Shown here: piece after piece, positions 1 through 8,727 of the stretch
Position numbering within the stretch: position 1 is the stretch's first letter
Layout of the letters: each line of letters starts with the position of its first letter
NCBI GenBank assembly: GCA_003216715.1
Contig: QCIK01000005.1
Coordinates: forward strand, 1-64,000
DNA length: 64,000 bases
DNA from: Prochlorococcus sp. AG-402-L09
GTDB lineage: Bacteria > Cyanobacteriota > Cyanobacteriia > PCC-6307 > Cyanobiaceae
Direction: 5' to 3'
Program-made: the position numbers and the translations under genes
Notes under the pieces: model-generated
The model's input: the letters and a program-made list of their open reading frames with translations, nothing else
The model's database searches: none
What the model was told of the DNA's origin: nothing

Positions 1-1
1 T

Positions 2-310
2 TACAATCTTGGAAGCATATTGAAAGATCTTGGCAACTTAAAAGAAGCAGAAATCTCCTATCGCAAAGTAATTGAACTTAATCCTGATTTCACCAATGCT
101 CATTTAAATCTAGGGAATATTTTAAGAGATCTTGGCAAGTTAAAAGAAGCAGAAATCTCTTATCGCAAAGCAATTGAACTTAATCCTGATTTTGCAATGG
201 CTCATTCCCATTTGGGAACCATATTAAAAGATCTTGGCAACTTACAAGAAGCAGAACTATACACTCGCAAAGCTATTGAATTGAAACCTGATTTCGCAGA
301 TGCTTATTTT
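2..310 (+). repeat. 102-bp coding tandem repeats (TPR units)
   Basis: Three copies of a 102-bp unit recur at about 25, 127 and 229, each with GATCTTGGCAA and then AAGAAGCAGAA. They encode the TPRs and are close to identical in DNA, which suggests recent repeat expansion or gene conversion. The gene at 24848 has related units. Confidence 0.85.
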
Positions 311-1252
311 AACCTCTCTCACATAGAGCTGCTAAATGAAAACTATAAGTCTGGTCTTGAACATTATGAATTTAGAGATAAAACAACGGAAACTAAATAT
401 AGATTTACTAAGCAAAAAATTCAAAGAATCGGTAATAATAAATTAAAAAGGGGAGAGAAACTTTTAATTGTTAGTGAACAAGCTCCAGGAGATGTGATTT
501 TTCATATGCGTTATTTATTACCTCTACAACATCAAGGGTTAAAAATCTCATTTTGTGCACCTAAGAAATTACATAGTTTAATTCAGGACTCAGGTATACA
601 TTCTAATCCTATTTCCCCTGAAAAATGCAGCTTTATCAAAGAAGGGAAATGGATACCCTTAATGTCATTACTTAAGTATTTTTCTGTTAGCCCTAATAAT
701 CCTGTCATTAATACCCCATATATTTCATCAACAAAACCACTAAAAGAAAAATGGAGAAAAATTCTCTCTAATGAAAAAAGACCAATCGTTGGTATTAATT
801 GGCAAGGAAGTAAAAATTTGGATAAATCTTATCAAGGGCGTTCAATTCCTTTAGAAGAATTCTCTAAACTTTTAGAAAAGAGTGACATTAGTTTCCTTTC
901 ACTCCAAAAAGGTTATGGTTCTGAACAATTGGAACAATGTTCATTTAAAGAGCATTTTGTTAGTTGTCAAAAACAGATTGATGAGATATGGGATTATTCA
1001 GAGACAGCTGCGATCATAGAAAACTGTGATTTAATTATTACGAATGACTGCTCCCCAGGTCCCTTGGCGGCTGGCATAGGTAAAAAAGTTTGGTTATTGC
1101 TAACAGATGTCCCTTTTTGGTATTGGGGACTTACTGGCGAGCGAACATTTTGGTATCCCTCGATGAGATTATTCCGTCAAAAAGAGCGACATAATTGGCC
1201 AGAGGTTATGGAAAGAGTATCAAATGAACTAAACACAGACATATGGAAGTAA
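2..1252 (+). CDS. TPR-repeat protein with C-terminal glycosyltransferase-like domain (5' partial)
   Basis: The frame stays open to the left edge and already reads as TPR (YNLGSILKDLGN), so the TTG at 20 in the ORF track is an internal Leu codon and the true start lies upstream. Residues 1 to about 110 are about three 34-residue TPRs of the form LGNxLKEAExSYRKAIELNPDF. The rest resembles the glycosyltransferase-like half of TPR-GT proteins: LIVSEQAPGD, then PIVGINWQGS, then a C-terminal ITNDCSPGPLAAGIGKKVW that looks like a nucleotide-sugar site of the GT-B/heptosyltransferase type. No signal peptide is visible in this part. A glycan or protein glycosylation role is inferred, and the acceptor is unknown. 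A second TPR protein with nearly the same repeats lies at 24848. Confidence 0.8.
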   Translation, partial: YNLGSILKDLGNLKEAEISYRKVIELNPDFTNAHLNLGNILRDLGKLKEAEISYRKAIELNPDFAMAHSHLGTILKDLGNLQEAELYTRKAIELKPDFADAYFNLSHIELLNENYKSGLEHYEFRDKTTETKYRFTKQKIQRIGNNKLKRGEKLLIVSEQAPGDVIFHMRYLLPLQHQGLKISFCAPKKLHSLIQDSGIHSNPISPEKCSFIKEGKWIPLMSLLKYFSVSPNNPVINTPYISSTKPLKEKWRKILSNEKRPIVGINWQGSKNLDKSYQGRSIPLEEFSKLLEKSDISFLSLQKGYGSEQLEQCSFKEHFVSCQKQIDEIWDYSETAAIIENCDLIITNDCSPGPLAAGIGKKVWLLLTDVPFWYWGLTGERTFWYPSMRLFRQKERHNWPEVMERVSNELNTDIWK

Positions 1253-1429
1253 TATTTTAATTTAATAACTCTATCTTAGTAGGTAGTTTGGGCTATTTAA
1301 GAGTCGTAATTTATTCAGATGGCAATATCTAATGTGTCAACTATCACACTCTGTAGCAAATGGCAATTTACTCTTGATTATGTACCATATGGTCGCATTT
1401 TGTTAGACGTTTATAGTCTTTTTTTGACT

Positions 1430-1822
1430 CTAATTTCCAAAAGTACAAACCTGATCGATTACACCCAAAATCAATTTATCTCCATTGGGATCTTTCCACT
1501 CTGAATCTTGATTTTTGAACTCATTAAATTCCTTTGCTCCTACTGCAACGTCTCTAAAAGAATTTCCCGAACAGTTGACATCCATCGTGTACAAAATGTC
1601 TTGAGTAATTTCAGTAGTGCTTTTAGGAATAAATTTGCTGAATACTCGTATGGATCCATCTTTATTTTTTTGAACGCTGTTCTTATCCCATAATTGCTCT
1701 CCATACTGACTCTTGGGAACTGCAACCCAGTCAGGAGATAGAGCATCTATTTTTGACGGATAGAAAATAAGTAGAAGTGCAAAACAACTAATACAAATTC
1801 TTTTAATAGTTTTGAAGGTCAT
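1430..1822 (-). CDS. Small secreted protein, possibly surface-adhesin E-like
   Basis: 130 aa. The N-terminus has a basic start (MTFKTIKR) and a hydrophobic stretch to about residue 27 ending in DALS, so a Sec signal peptide is likely. The mature part has WVAVPKSQYGEQLWDKNSV followed by alternating strands and two Cys (DVNCSG, QVCTFG) that could form a disulphide. The opening W-V-x(n)-Y-x(n)-W-D pattern resembles small periplasmic adhesin-E-type proteins, but this is a weak likeness. It stands alone, divergent from the small membrane genes at 1881. The two plus-strand ORFs over it (1319, 1508) are shadows. Confidence 0.65.
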   Translation of the reverse strand: MTFKTIKRICISCFALLLIFYPSKIDALSPDWVAVPKSQYGEQLWDKNSVQKNKDGSIRVFSKFIPKSTTEITQDILYTMDVNCSGNSFRDVAVGAKEFNEFKNQDSEWKDPNGDKLILGVIDQVCTFGN

Positions 1823-1880
1823 TAGATAAAAAACATTATTGTTATCGTTGATGGGAACTTCACATCAGTACGTCAATTTT

Positions 1881-2021
1881 ATGAACAGACTGCTCTCTGG
1901 TGAGAGATCTAAATGGATCTTTGTAATTGGACTGGTTGCGATAGGTGCTGGATTTACAGCAAAGAATGTGATCTCATATCCAACTGAATGCACTACTCCA
2001 GAAATGGTCACTTTGAGATGA
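1881..2021 (+). CDS. Small single-pass membrane protein
   Basis: MNRLLSGERSKWIFVIGLVAIGAGF..., 46 aa if the ATG at 1881 is used. An in-frame ATG at 1851 would add ten residues, and the ORF track's TTG at 1839 looks too early. There is one hydrophobic helix (WIFVIGLVAIGAGF) after a basic N-terminus, then a short tail with one Cys. Its stop overlaps the start of the next small gene (ATGA), a sign of translational coupling and that both are real. No family recognised. Confidence 0.5.
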   Translation: MNRLLSGERSKWIFVIGLVAIGAGFTAKNVISYPTECTTPEMVTLR

Positions 2022-2143
2022 AATACAACTGGAAAGATCTTTTAGTAGATGCTGCAATCGTGGCGGTTGTTCTTGGAGCAGTGGCGCTCATTGTTGGTTC
2101 GTTTCCAGCGACCTTCAGCAAGTTGCTTCCATTTCTCAAATAA
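2018..2143 (+). CDS. 41-aa membrane protein, coupled to the upstream small gene
   Basis: MKYNWKDLLVDAAIVAVVLGAVALIVGSF... then PATFSKLLPFLK. It is absent from the ORF track because of its length. The ATG overlaps the preceding stop as ATGA. It has one long hydrophobic helix (about residues 11-29) and an amphipathic C-terminal segment. A strong hairpin terminator follows 33 bases after the stop, so the two small genes form a short transcription unit. Function unknown. Confidence 0.55.
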   Translation: MKYNWKDLLVDAAIVAVVLGAVALIVGSFPATFSKLLPFLK

Positions 2144-2176
2144 GTATTAGTCAACCTAAAAGTTTCCATGAAAGAA

Positions 2177-2206
2177 GGGAGCGAGATTTTGATCGCTCCC
2201 TTTGAG
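2177..2206 (+). terminator. Intrinsic terminator after the small membrane gene pair
   Basis: GGGAGCGA (2177-2184) and TCGCTCCC (2193-2200) form a perfect 8-bp stem with an 8-nt loop, followed by TTTGAG. The T tract is weak, but the position behind the 2018 gene fits. Confidence 0.65.
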
Positions 2207-2279
2207 TCAAGCACTCAACTGACTGAACTTAAATTTTCATCCTTTATTGAACTTTGACCCACAGAAGGTGCTGTGACTC

Positions 2280-3602
2280 CTATTTCATTCCTAGCAAATC
2301 TAGATCAGATGAACATGAGAAAAAACTCCTGTTTAACCAACGACCCAATAATCTTTGTGCTTTCTGAGGATTAGTTTGAGAAGATCGAGAATCATTCTTT
2401 TTAAGTAATGCTTTTCTAACAGCAATAGCTACTTGATACGCTACTGGAGGAGCAACGCTGTTTCCGACTTGTCCAATATTTTTATAAACAGGGCCTTTAA
2501 TTTGCCAACTAGAGGGAAAACCTTGAATTAGTGCTACATCGTCGGTGCTCAACCTCATAGTTCCATTTTCAGGTGGAAATGCTCTAGCAGCTTCTTTAGA
2601 AGGTGCTACGCCATTTCCCCATATACCCATATTTTTTAAGACCTTTTGACTTGAAGACCCATTCAAAATAGAGGTTGAGTTGCGAGGTCCAGTAAAACCA
2701 CTTCTAAATGTTGGAGCCAATCCATCTGGTTTTGAATCATCCAATCCAATTGATTCTCTAACTCCACTAACAGGAGGCAATTGATCATAGTCAACATGCA
2801 ACTTTGCTTCTTTGATATGTTTCTTTAATCCTTTATGAATATCTACAAAATTATCTAGACTATGAGTAGGTTTAGGGATGATAAAACGATTAAATGCTGC
2901 TTCACTTTTAAATCCAACAATAAATAGTCTATTCCTTTGTTGAGGAACTCCGAAGTTTGGAGCAAACATATAAAACTTCTTATAAAAATAAGAGTGAGAA
3001 ACATTTCTTTTTAACTCTGAATCTAAATATGGAGAAAATTTTGCACTCCCCAGAGCGGGAACATTTTCCATAATGAAGGCATCTGGAAGAAGTTCATTCA
3101 CTGAACGAAAAAACTCTGGAACCATATTTCTAGAATCTTCCTCTCCAAGTTGTCTTCCTGAATTGGAGAAAGGTTGGCATGGAGGCCCTCCATGTATTAC
3201 CAACAGATTATCTTTATTAGGGACTTCTTTTTTCCAATCAATATTTCGAATATCTCCTTTCTTTTCACCAGAAAGAACTTTCCATGATGGTCTATTAAAT
3301 TTTAAAGTTTCACCGCAAATATCCAAAATGTCAACTGATAAAACATGATCAAAACCTGCTCTTTCAAATCCAATATCTAGACCACCACATCCTGAAAAAA
3401 GAGAAATCGAGTCAATAGAGGATGGAGATAGAGTAGGCATTAACTTTTCAATATCTAACCTTGATTCCCTTAAAGGCTCCTCTGATGCCTTGAGTGATGT
3501 TAATCTTCTTTTTCTAGAAGCAGACGCAATGGATTTCTGCCTGAACCATTCTCTTTTCTCTTCAGAGATATCATTTCCTCTTCTCCAGGATGCTGATGTC
3601 AC
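2280..3602 (-). CDS. C5-cytosine DNA methyltransferase (solitary)
   Basis: 440 aa with a GTG start. The ordered motifs of the family are present: motif I SLFSGCGGLDIGF (about residues 67-79, AdoMet site), motif IV GGPPCQPFS with catalytic Cys142, motif VI ENV (179-181), motif VIII QQRNR (221-225), a target-recognition region (about 240-340), motif IX MRLSTDDVALIQGFP, and motif X GNSVAPP (380-386). The roughly 60-residue N-terminal extension is basic and Ser-rich. It should transfer methyl from S-adenosylmethionine to C5 of cytosine within a short site that I cannot predict. No endonuclease or Vsr-type nickase gene is adjacent, so it looks like an orphan enzyme. It sits in an accessory stretch next to the cynS cassette, which suggests acquisition by transfer. 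Confidence 0.93.
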   Translation of the reverse strand: MTSASWRRGNDISEEKREWFRQKSIASASRKRRLTSLKASEEPLRESRLDIEKLMPTLSPSSIDSISLFSGCGGLDIGFERAGFDHVLSVDILDICGETLKFNRPSWKVLSGEKKGDIRNIDWKKEVPNKDNLLVIHGGPPCQPFSNSGRQLGEEDSRNMVPEFFRSVNELLPDAFIMENVPALGSAKFSPYLDSELKRNVSHSYFYKKFYMFAPNFGVPQQRNRLFIVGFKSEAAFNRFIIPKPTHSLDNFVDIHKGLKKHIKEAKLHVDYDQLPPVSGVRESIGLDDSKPDGLAPTFRSGFTGPRNSTSILNGSSSQKVLKNMGIWGNGVAPSKEAARAFPPENGTMRLSTDDVALIQGFPSSWQIKGPVYKNIGQVGNSVAPPVAYQVAIAVRKALLKKNDSRSSQTNPQKAQRLLGRWLNRSFFSCSSDLDLLGMK

Positions 3603-3933
3603 ACTAATAGTATATTTATACCATTATTCTACTGGCTGCTGATGGTTTATCAAGTCTAAATTCAAAACAACACATAAATTAAGGATAAAAATCAAATAAC
3701 ATATTGTTTATTTACTGATCAAAATTAAAAATAAGTATTAAGAAATATATGCCAGTAGTTAACATTAAAAAACGAAATTATGGATTCAAGGATATAAGTA
3801 TACTTTAGTAAATATTATACTTATTGGTCTAATAACAAAATCACACAATAGTCACATATACTAAAATTATATATAAATTAAACCTAAAATCAATTGACAT
3901 GACTGCGATATAGAAGAATCATAATTTTAGGTT

Positions 3934-3965
3934 GTATAGGCGGCATTGATACGTACATAAGAATC
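3934..3965 (-). repeat. Partial duplicate of the argJ 3' end (att-like, left boundary of cynS cassette)
   Basis: GTATAGGCGGCATTGAT... here matches GTATAGTCGGCATTGAT... at 5241-5272, the last codons of argJ. About 26 of 32 positions agree, and the first 24 are closest. Same orientation, 1.3 kb apart, with cynS between. This is the pattern left when an element inserts at the 3' end of a gene and keeps the gene intact. Confidence 0.65.
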
Positions 3966-4003
3966 AAAATCCAGTGATAGTAGTTGATTGCAAGGATTAA
4001 GTT

Positions 4004-4083
4004 AGTGGTATTTTAGTGGTATATTTGCAGTTTTTCACCCGAAAACCCAGTTGTAGAAGACTTACCGGTATTTTAGTGGTATA
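4004..4083 (+). repeat. Paired GTGGTAT direct repeats inside the left cassette end
   Basis: GTGGTATTTTAGTGGTAT at about 4005-4022 and GGTATTTTAGTGGTAT at 4067-4082 are short direct repeats 11 bases apart. They resemble arm-type binding sites of tyrosine recombinases. The same motif recurs at 5165-5189 inside the right end. Confidence 0.55.
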
Positions 4084-4318
4084 CAACTAACTCATGTAGA
4101 TAATATAAAAAATAAAATTTTACTTATTTACATTTACTTTAAATAAATTTCGGTACAAAAGGGTATATATCAATTTTATATAGAGAATTTTCACCAATAT
4201 ATTAAAGAAATGAAAATGGTGATTAACTATTAAAAGTACTTATATTGTAGCGACTATCACTTGTCATGATATTCAAGAAAATTCATTATTAATATTATTA
4301 ATTATTAGGCTTAAACAA

Positions 4319-4474
4319 ATGTCTGATTCCTCTAGTGAAATGACTCCGCAGGAAAAAATTATTCAAGATAGAGTTAATCAATCTAGAAGTTTCCTCAGAT
4401 TAAATGGTTTCAATCAATCATTAGGAGACCTTTGGAGAGAGATAAAGGAGGATTCAAAATATGATTTATTATAA
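4319..4474 (+). CDS. 51-aa hydrophilic hypothetical protein in the cynS cassette
   Basis: MSDSSSEMTPQEKIIQDRVN... ending EIKEDSKYDLL, 51 aa, not in the ORF track. It is charged, soluble and probably helical (QEKIIQDRVNQSRSFLRL). There is no clear Shine-Dalgarno, which is common in this organism. It lies upstream of cynS in the same orientation, separated by 222 bases of AT-rich DNA. No family recognised. Confidence 0.5.
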   Translation: MSDSSSEMTPQEKIIQDRVNQSRSFLRLNGFNQSLGDLWREIKEDSKYDLL

Positions 4475-4696
4475 AAATTTTTAGAAGTCTACTAAGATTT
4501 AAAATTTTAGCCATAAAAATAAATGAACTCGATCGCACAAAAATACAATTTTTATTGTTAATTTGCATACATTATTAATCATGCAATTTTGTAACTATTC
4601 TAACTGAAACAATCAAGATTTAATCGTATTTAATTACCTATCTAATGAATATCACTCGTTAGATATACCTCTTTTTACGTTGTTAAATTTGTTTCT

Positions 4697-5140
4697 ATGT
4701 CATTTCCTGAATCAACTCAATTATTATTAAAGGCAAAAAAAGAAAAAGGATTAACCTTTGCAGATATTGGAATTCTATTAGGACTAGATGAAGTCTGGGT
4801 TGCTAGTCTTTTTTATGGACAATCAACTGCCAGTGATGAAGAGGCTGATAAATTATTAACTACTTTAGGACTTGGTACGGAACTTAAAGAGATATTGACA
4901 ACTCCACCAGTAAAAGGATCACTAGATCCAGTAATTCCCACCGATCCATTGATATATCGTTTTTATGAAATCATGCAAGTTTATGGCATGCCAATGAAAG
5001 ACGTGATTCAAGAAAAGTTTGGTGATGGGATCATGAGTGCAATAGATTTTACAATCAATGTAGATAAAGTCGAAGATCCGAAAGGTGACAGAGTGAAGGT
5101 TTCAATGTGTGGGAAGTTTTTACCCTACAAGAAATGGTAA
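4697..5140 (+). CDS. cynS: Cyanate hydratase (cyanase)
   Basis: 147 aa, the usual family length. The N-terminal half is a helix-turn-helix-like bundle ([31 protein letters not shown]). The C-terminal half carries the signature [17 protein letters not shown] and [13 protein letters not shown]. By comparison with the E. coli enzyme the catalytic residues are Arg88, Glu91 and Ser114. It decomposes cyanate with bicarbonate to CO2 and ammonium, a cytoplasmic decamer in known cases, giving a nitrogen source or detoxification. No cyanate transporter (cynABD) is adjacent. The gene lies alone in a 1.3-kb segment bounded by argJ-end duplicates and paired repeats, so it is probably a horizontally moved cassette. 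Confidence 0.95.
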   Translation: MSFPESTQLLLKAKKEKGLTFADIGILLGLDEVWVASLFYGQSTASDEEADKLLTTLGLGTELKEILTTPPVKGSLDPVIPTDPLIYRFYEIMQVYGMPMKDVIQEKFGDGIMSAIDFTINVDKVEDPKGDRVKVSMCGKFLPYKKW

Positions 5141-5164
5141 AGATTAATTCCTTTTTTTATGTTC

Positions 5165-5189
5165 AAGTGGTATAAAAGTGGTATATTTG
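5165..5189 (+). repeat. Paired GTGGTATA direct repeats inside the right cassette end
   Basis: AAGTGGTATAAAAGTGGTATA lies between cynS and argJ. It has the same unit and similar spacing as the pairs at 4004-4083. The argJ stop region itself supplies another AAGTGGTATA at 5236. Confidence 0.55.
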
Positions 5190-5233
5190 AAAAAGTAATC
5201 CCTCAAATCCGTTCCAGTAGAATAGATCTCAGG

Positions 5234-6496
5234 TTAAGTGGTATAGTCGGCATTGATTCGAACATATTGATCGGACAAATCACATCCCCAAGCTGTAGCA
5301 GAACCTTTTCCTGTCCCTATCCTTAATCTGATACTGATAAGATCATCGATCAAATATTTCCCTTTTAATCGTGCTTTCATAAAGTTACTCACTTGTTGTC
5401 TATCAAAGTCATGAGGTGTTCCATTAGAAAATATTTCATAAGGGCCAATCCATAATTGAACATCATTTAAATTAAAAGAACTGCCTGCACGACCAAGTGC
5501 AGCAATAATTCTTCCCCAATTAGGATCGGAACCATGAACTGCAGTTTTCACTAAAGAAGATGAAGCAATTGTACGAGCTATTGTATGAGCATCTAAATCA
5601 TTTGGAGCGCCCTCAACTTTTATCTCCAGCAAACAATTAGCCCCCTCTCCATCTCTTGCAATCGCTTTAGCTAGGTATTGAGCTGTTAAATGTAATCCCT
5701 CTTCAAGAGATGGTAAATATCTCGTCTCTAATTTTGGTCCAGAAGCAAAAGCTAAAAAAGTATCATTTGTACTCGTATCTCCATCAACTGTAATGGCATT
5801 AAAAGATGACTCTGCAACTCGTTTAATCATAGCCGACCATAAAACAGGATCTATACCTACATCACACGTGATATAACTCAACATTGTTGCCATTGAAGGA
5901 TGAATCATTCCTGAACCTTTAGCCATTCCTCCAATAGATATTTTCTTCCCTCCTAAAACTGCTTGATATGCAATTTGCTTCACCTGAAGATCAGTTGTCA
6001 AAATTGCATTTGCTGCATCCAGAGATGCCTCTTTATCTAAATTGTTTACAAGTTGATCCAAGTTACTATTTACCTTATCAACAGGTATTGGCTCTCCAAT
6101 TACACCCGTTGAACATATCAAAACTTCTTCATTAGATAATCCTAAGCGTTGAGCAAGCTCATGTGTAATGATTTCACTATCGAGTTTGCCTCGACTACCT
6201 GTACACGCATTTGCGTGTCCAGAGTTGATAATTACAGCACGTATTTTCCCCTCAGATATCTTGATTCGATCAATACATAGATCTACGCAATAAGCACGAG
6301 TGACTGATTGAGTAAATGTCCCACTGCAACAAGCACCATCTGGTGCATATAGCAAAGCAAGATCTTTCTTCCCGGAAGGCTTCAACCCTGCGGAAATGCC
6401 GGCTGCTAAAAAACCATCAGGGGTAGTAATACCACCAGATATTGGAGACCATACAGAAGATGTCAAAAGACTCAAATCCAGAAGAGCATTTTTCAC
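5234..6496 (-). CDS. argJ: Glutamate N-acetyltransferase / amino-acid acetyltransferase (ArgJ)
   Basis: 420 aa with a GTG start. Family landmarks are ITTPDGFLAAGISAGLK near the N-terminus, NSGHANACTG, and GMIHPSMATMLSYITCD. In the last, Thr204 is the expected nucleophile released by self-cleavage into alpha and beta chains. It transfers acetyl from N-acetylornithine to glutamate, the cyclic route of arginine synthesis. Its 3' end appears to be the attachment site of the cynS cassette and reads through intact to the stop. It is divergent from coaE with only 15 bases between starts, so the two promoters must overlap the genes. Confidence 0.96.
   Translation of the reverse strand: MKNALLDLSLLTSSVWSPISGGITTPDGFLAAGISAGLKPSGKKDLALLYAPDGACCSGTFTQSVTRAYCVDLCIDRIKISEGKIRAVIINSGHANACTGSRGKLDSEIITHELAQRLGLSNEEVLICSTGVIGEPIPVDKVNSNLDQLVNNLDKEASLDAANAILTTDLQVKQIAYQAVLGGKKISIGGMAKGSGMIHPSMATMLSYITCDVGIDPVLWSAMIKRVAESSFNAITVDGDTSTNDTFLAFASGPKLETRYLPSLEEGLHLTAQYLAKAIARDGEGANCLLEIKVEGAPNDLDAHTIARTIASSSLVKTAVHGSDPNWGRIIAALGRAGSSFNLNDVQLWIGPYEIFSNGTPHDFDRQQVSNFMKARLKGKYLIDDLISIRLRIGTGKGSATAWGCDLSDQYVRINADYTT
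5241..5272 (-). repeat. Intact argJ-end core (right boundary of cynS cassette)
   Basis: These bases encode the last residues of argJ (RINADYTT) and are the counterpart of the copy at 3934-3965. They are listed as the presumed attachment core. Confidence 0.55.
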
Positions 6497-6511
6497 TTAC
6501 TATCAATATTA

Positions 6512-7156
6512 ATGATTGACCAAAAACAAACAAAAAAACTTTGTCTTAGATGGAAAGGCAAGCAAAGAAGAATAGGTATCACTGGAGGTATTGCCAGTGG
6601 AAAAACAATGATTGGAGATTTTATATATCAATCCAAGCAATGGCCTATTTTAGACGCTGACTTATATGCTCATGAAGCATTAAGAGCTGAAAGTCAAATA
6701 GCCAAAAAAGTCTTATTAAGACATGGAAGTAAAATAATTCAAAATTCAAGTACAAATGATCAAATTATTAATCGCAAAGCATTAGCTAAAATAGTTTTTC
6801 AAAATGATATTGAAAAAAAATGGCTAGAGGGAGTAATACATCCATTCGTAAATAAAAGAATCGAAGAAGAATTAGAAAAATTGAAATCAAATTCTATAGT
6901 GATTTTGATTATCCCACTCCTATTTGAAAAAAATTATACAGGTTTATGTAGTGAAATTTGTTACATAGATTGTCCTAGAACCATTCAATTAAAACGACTT
7001 CAGTCAAGAGATAAGTTAAGTCTTGAAGAAGCAAATCAAAGAATTGATGCGCAATGGGACAACTCTTTTAAAAAACAATTTGCAGATCACATAATTAATA
7101 ATTCTAATGATGATGAGACATGGAAAGTACAATTAAAAAAATTATATAACTTCTAA
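6512..7156 (+). CDS. coaE: Dephospho-CoA kinase
   Basis: 214 aa. P-loop GGIASGKT at residues 25-32 after a short basic N-terminal extension. Other family positions are ILDADLYAHEAL, VIHPFV and VILIIPLLFE, followed by the lid-region RLQSRDKLSLEEANQRI. It phosphorylates dephospho-CoA, the last step of coenzyme A synthesis. Its 3' end overlaps the gatB stop by 4 bases in convergent orientation. Confidence 0.93.
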   Translation: MIDQKQTKKLCLRWKGKQRRIGITGGIASGKTMIGDFIYQSKQWPILDADLYAHEALRAESQIAKKVLLRHGSKIIQNSSTNDQIINRKALAKIVFQNDIEKKWLEGVIHPFVNKRIEEELEKLKSNSIVILIIPLLFEKNYTGLCSEICYIDCPRTIQLKRLQSRDKLSLEEANQRIDAQWDNSFKKQFADHIINNSNDDETWKVQLKKLYNF

Positions 7157-8628
7157 CCTTGTAATTTTTTATTTAATATTTGATTAGCGAGTTTTGGATC
7201 TGCTTTCCCTTTTGTTTCCTTCATTAATTGACCAACAAAAAAACCTAACAATTTCTTCTTCCCAGCCCTAAAAGATTCAACCTCATTCGGATGCTTAAGG
7301 ATCAATTGATCAATAATTTCCTCAATAATTTTAGGATCGCCAATCATACCTAGACCACGTTCTTCTACCAATCGCTTTGGAGAACCACCTTTAGTTAAGA
7401 GTTCAGGTAATATATCTTTGGCAATTTTTCCACTTATTTCGCCAGCATCAATCATCTTTAACATTTCTGCTAATTCATTTGGCTTAAAAGATAATTGATC
7501 AAATGATAATCTATTAGATTTAATATATGCTGCTATATCTCCCGTTATCCAATTTGCTGAAGACTTTGCTGCTCCACCTTCATTAACAACTTTTTCGAAA
7601 TATTTAGCCATTGAAAATTCATCAGTCAAAACTCGTGCATCATAAATAGAAAGACCGAGCTCTGCTGAATATCGATTTCTTTTGGCAGCTGGCAATTCTG
7701 GTAATTCTGAACGCCATTTTTCTTTTAAATCATTACTTACTTCAATAGGACCTAAATCAGGATCTGGAAAATAACGATAATCGCTACTGCCTTCTTTAGA
7801 TCTCATACTTTTAGTTAATTGCTTACCTTCATCCCATAACCTCGTTTCTTGTTTTACTTCTTCTCCAGATTCATAAGCTTTAATTTGCCGTTTAATTTCA
7901 TATTCACAAGCTTTCTGAATAGCTGAAAATGAATTCATATTTTTTATTTCTACTTTTGTACCAAATGGATCATTAACAGTTGGTCTGACTGAAATATTGA
8001 CATCACATCGTAAAGAACCTTCCTGCATATTTCCATCAGATACTCCCAAATAACGCATGATTCTTCTGATCTCAGAGGCATACTCAGCAGCCTCTCTACC
8101 TGTCCTTAAATCAGGCTTACTGACTATTTCGGCTAGTGCTACTCCTGCTCTGTTGTAATCAACCAAAGAATGAGTGGAGCCTGACAATTGATCGCTCCCG
8201 GCATGTACAAGTTTTCCTGCATCCTCCTCCATATGTAGTCTTTCAATACCTACTTTTTTGACATAAGTTTCTTTACCTTTTTCAGCTACTTCTACCTCGA
8301 TCCAACCATCTTCAGCAATAGGTTCATCAAACTGTGATATTTGATAATTTTTTGGTAAGTCTGGATAAAAATATTGTTTTCTATCAAATTTACTATGAGA
8401 AGCAATATTTAGATTCAAAGCCATCGCTGCTTTAACTGCATATTCCAAAACCTTCTTATTTAGGACTGGCAAAGTACCAGGTAATCCACAAACAACTGGA
8501 TCAATATGAGTATTGGGATCATCACCAAAGTTTGTTGATGCGCTAGTAAATATTTTGCTATTGGTTCCTAGCTGGACATGCGTCTCTAATCCGATTACCA
8601 CTTCCCAATGAACATTTGAGTCTGTCAT
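7153..8628 (-). CDS. gatB: Aspartyl/glutamyl-tRNA amidotransferase subunit B
   Basis: 491 aa, full family length. It begins WEVVIGLETHVQLGTNSKIFTSAS, with RCDVNISVRP and DYRYFPDPDLGP in the catalytic cradle and a C-terminal tRNA-binding YqeY-like tail (GFFVGQLMKETKGKADPKLANQIL). With GatA and GatC it converts Glu-tRNA(Gln) to Gln-tRNA(Gln). It is a single gene here, with no gatA or gatC in the window, as is usual in cyanobacteria. Confidence 0.97.
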   Translation of the reverse strand: MTDSNVHWEVVIGLETHVQLGTNSKIFTSASTNFGDDPNTHIDPVVCGLPGTLPVLNKKVLEYAVKAAMALNLNIASHSKFDRKQYFYPDLPKNYQISQFDEPIAEDGWIEVEVAEKGKETYVKKVGIERLHMEEDAGKLVHAGSDQLSGSTHSLVDYNRAGVALAEIVSKPDLRTGREAAEYASEIRRIMRYLGVSDGNMQEGSLRCDVNISVRPTVNDPFGTKVEIKNMNSFSAIQKACEYEIKRQIKAYESGEEVKQETRLWDEGKQLTKSMRSKEGSSDYRYFPDPDLGPIEVSNDLKEKWRSELPELPAAKRNRYSAELGLSIYDARVLTDEFSMAKYFEKVVNEGGAAKSSANWITGDIAAYIKSNRLSFDQLSFKPNELAEMLKMIDAGEISGKIAKDILPELLTKGGSPKRLVEERGLGMIGDPKIIEEIIDQLILKHPNEVESFRAGKKKLLGFFVGQLMKETKGKADPKLANQILNKKLQG

Positions 8629-8727
8629 TAATTTGACCTAGATATATGAATCTTATGAAAGAAAAGCTCTGTCATGGAAGCTAACGTAATCTAAAACATT
8701 GAAAATAACATTTTCCAATTCCAAGCA

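Larger units (their letters stand above)
3603..4318. other. AT-rich intergenic stretch with attachment-site-like repeats
   Basis: No convincing ORF. The first ~330 bases are low-complexity AT-rich DNA. From 3934 it holds a copy of the argJ 3' end and two pairs of GTGGTAT motifs, listed separately. Confidence 0.7.

Noticed and set aside
1319-1693. Two plus-strand ORFs (1319..1504, 1508..1693) over the secreted-protein gene
   Set aside because: They are antisense to a gene with a clear signal peptide, and their translations are low-complexity.
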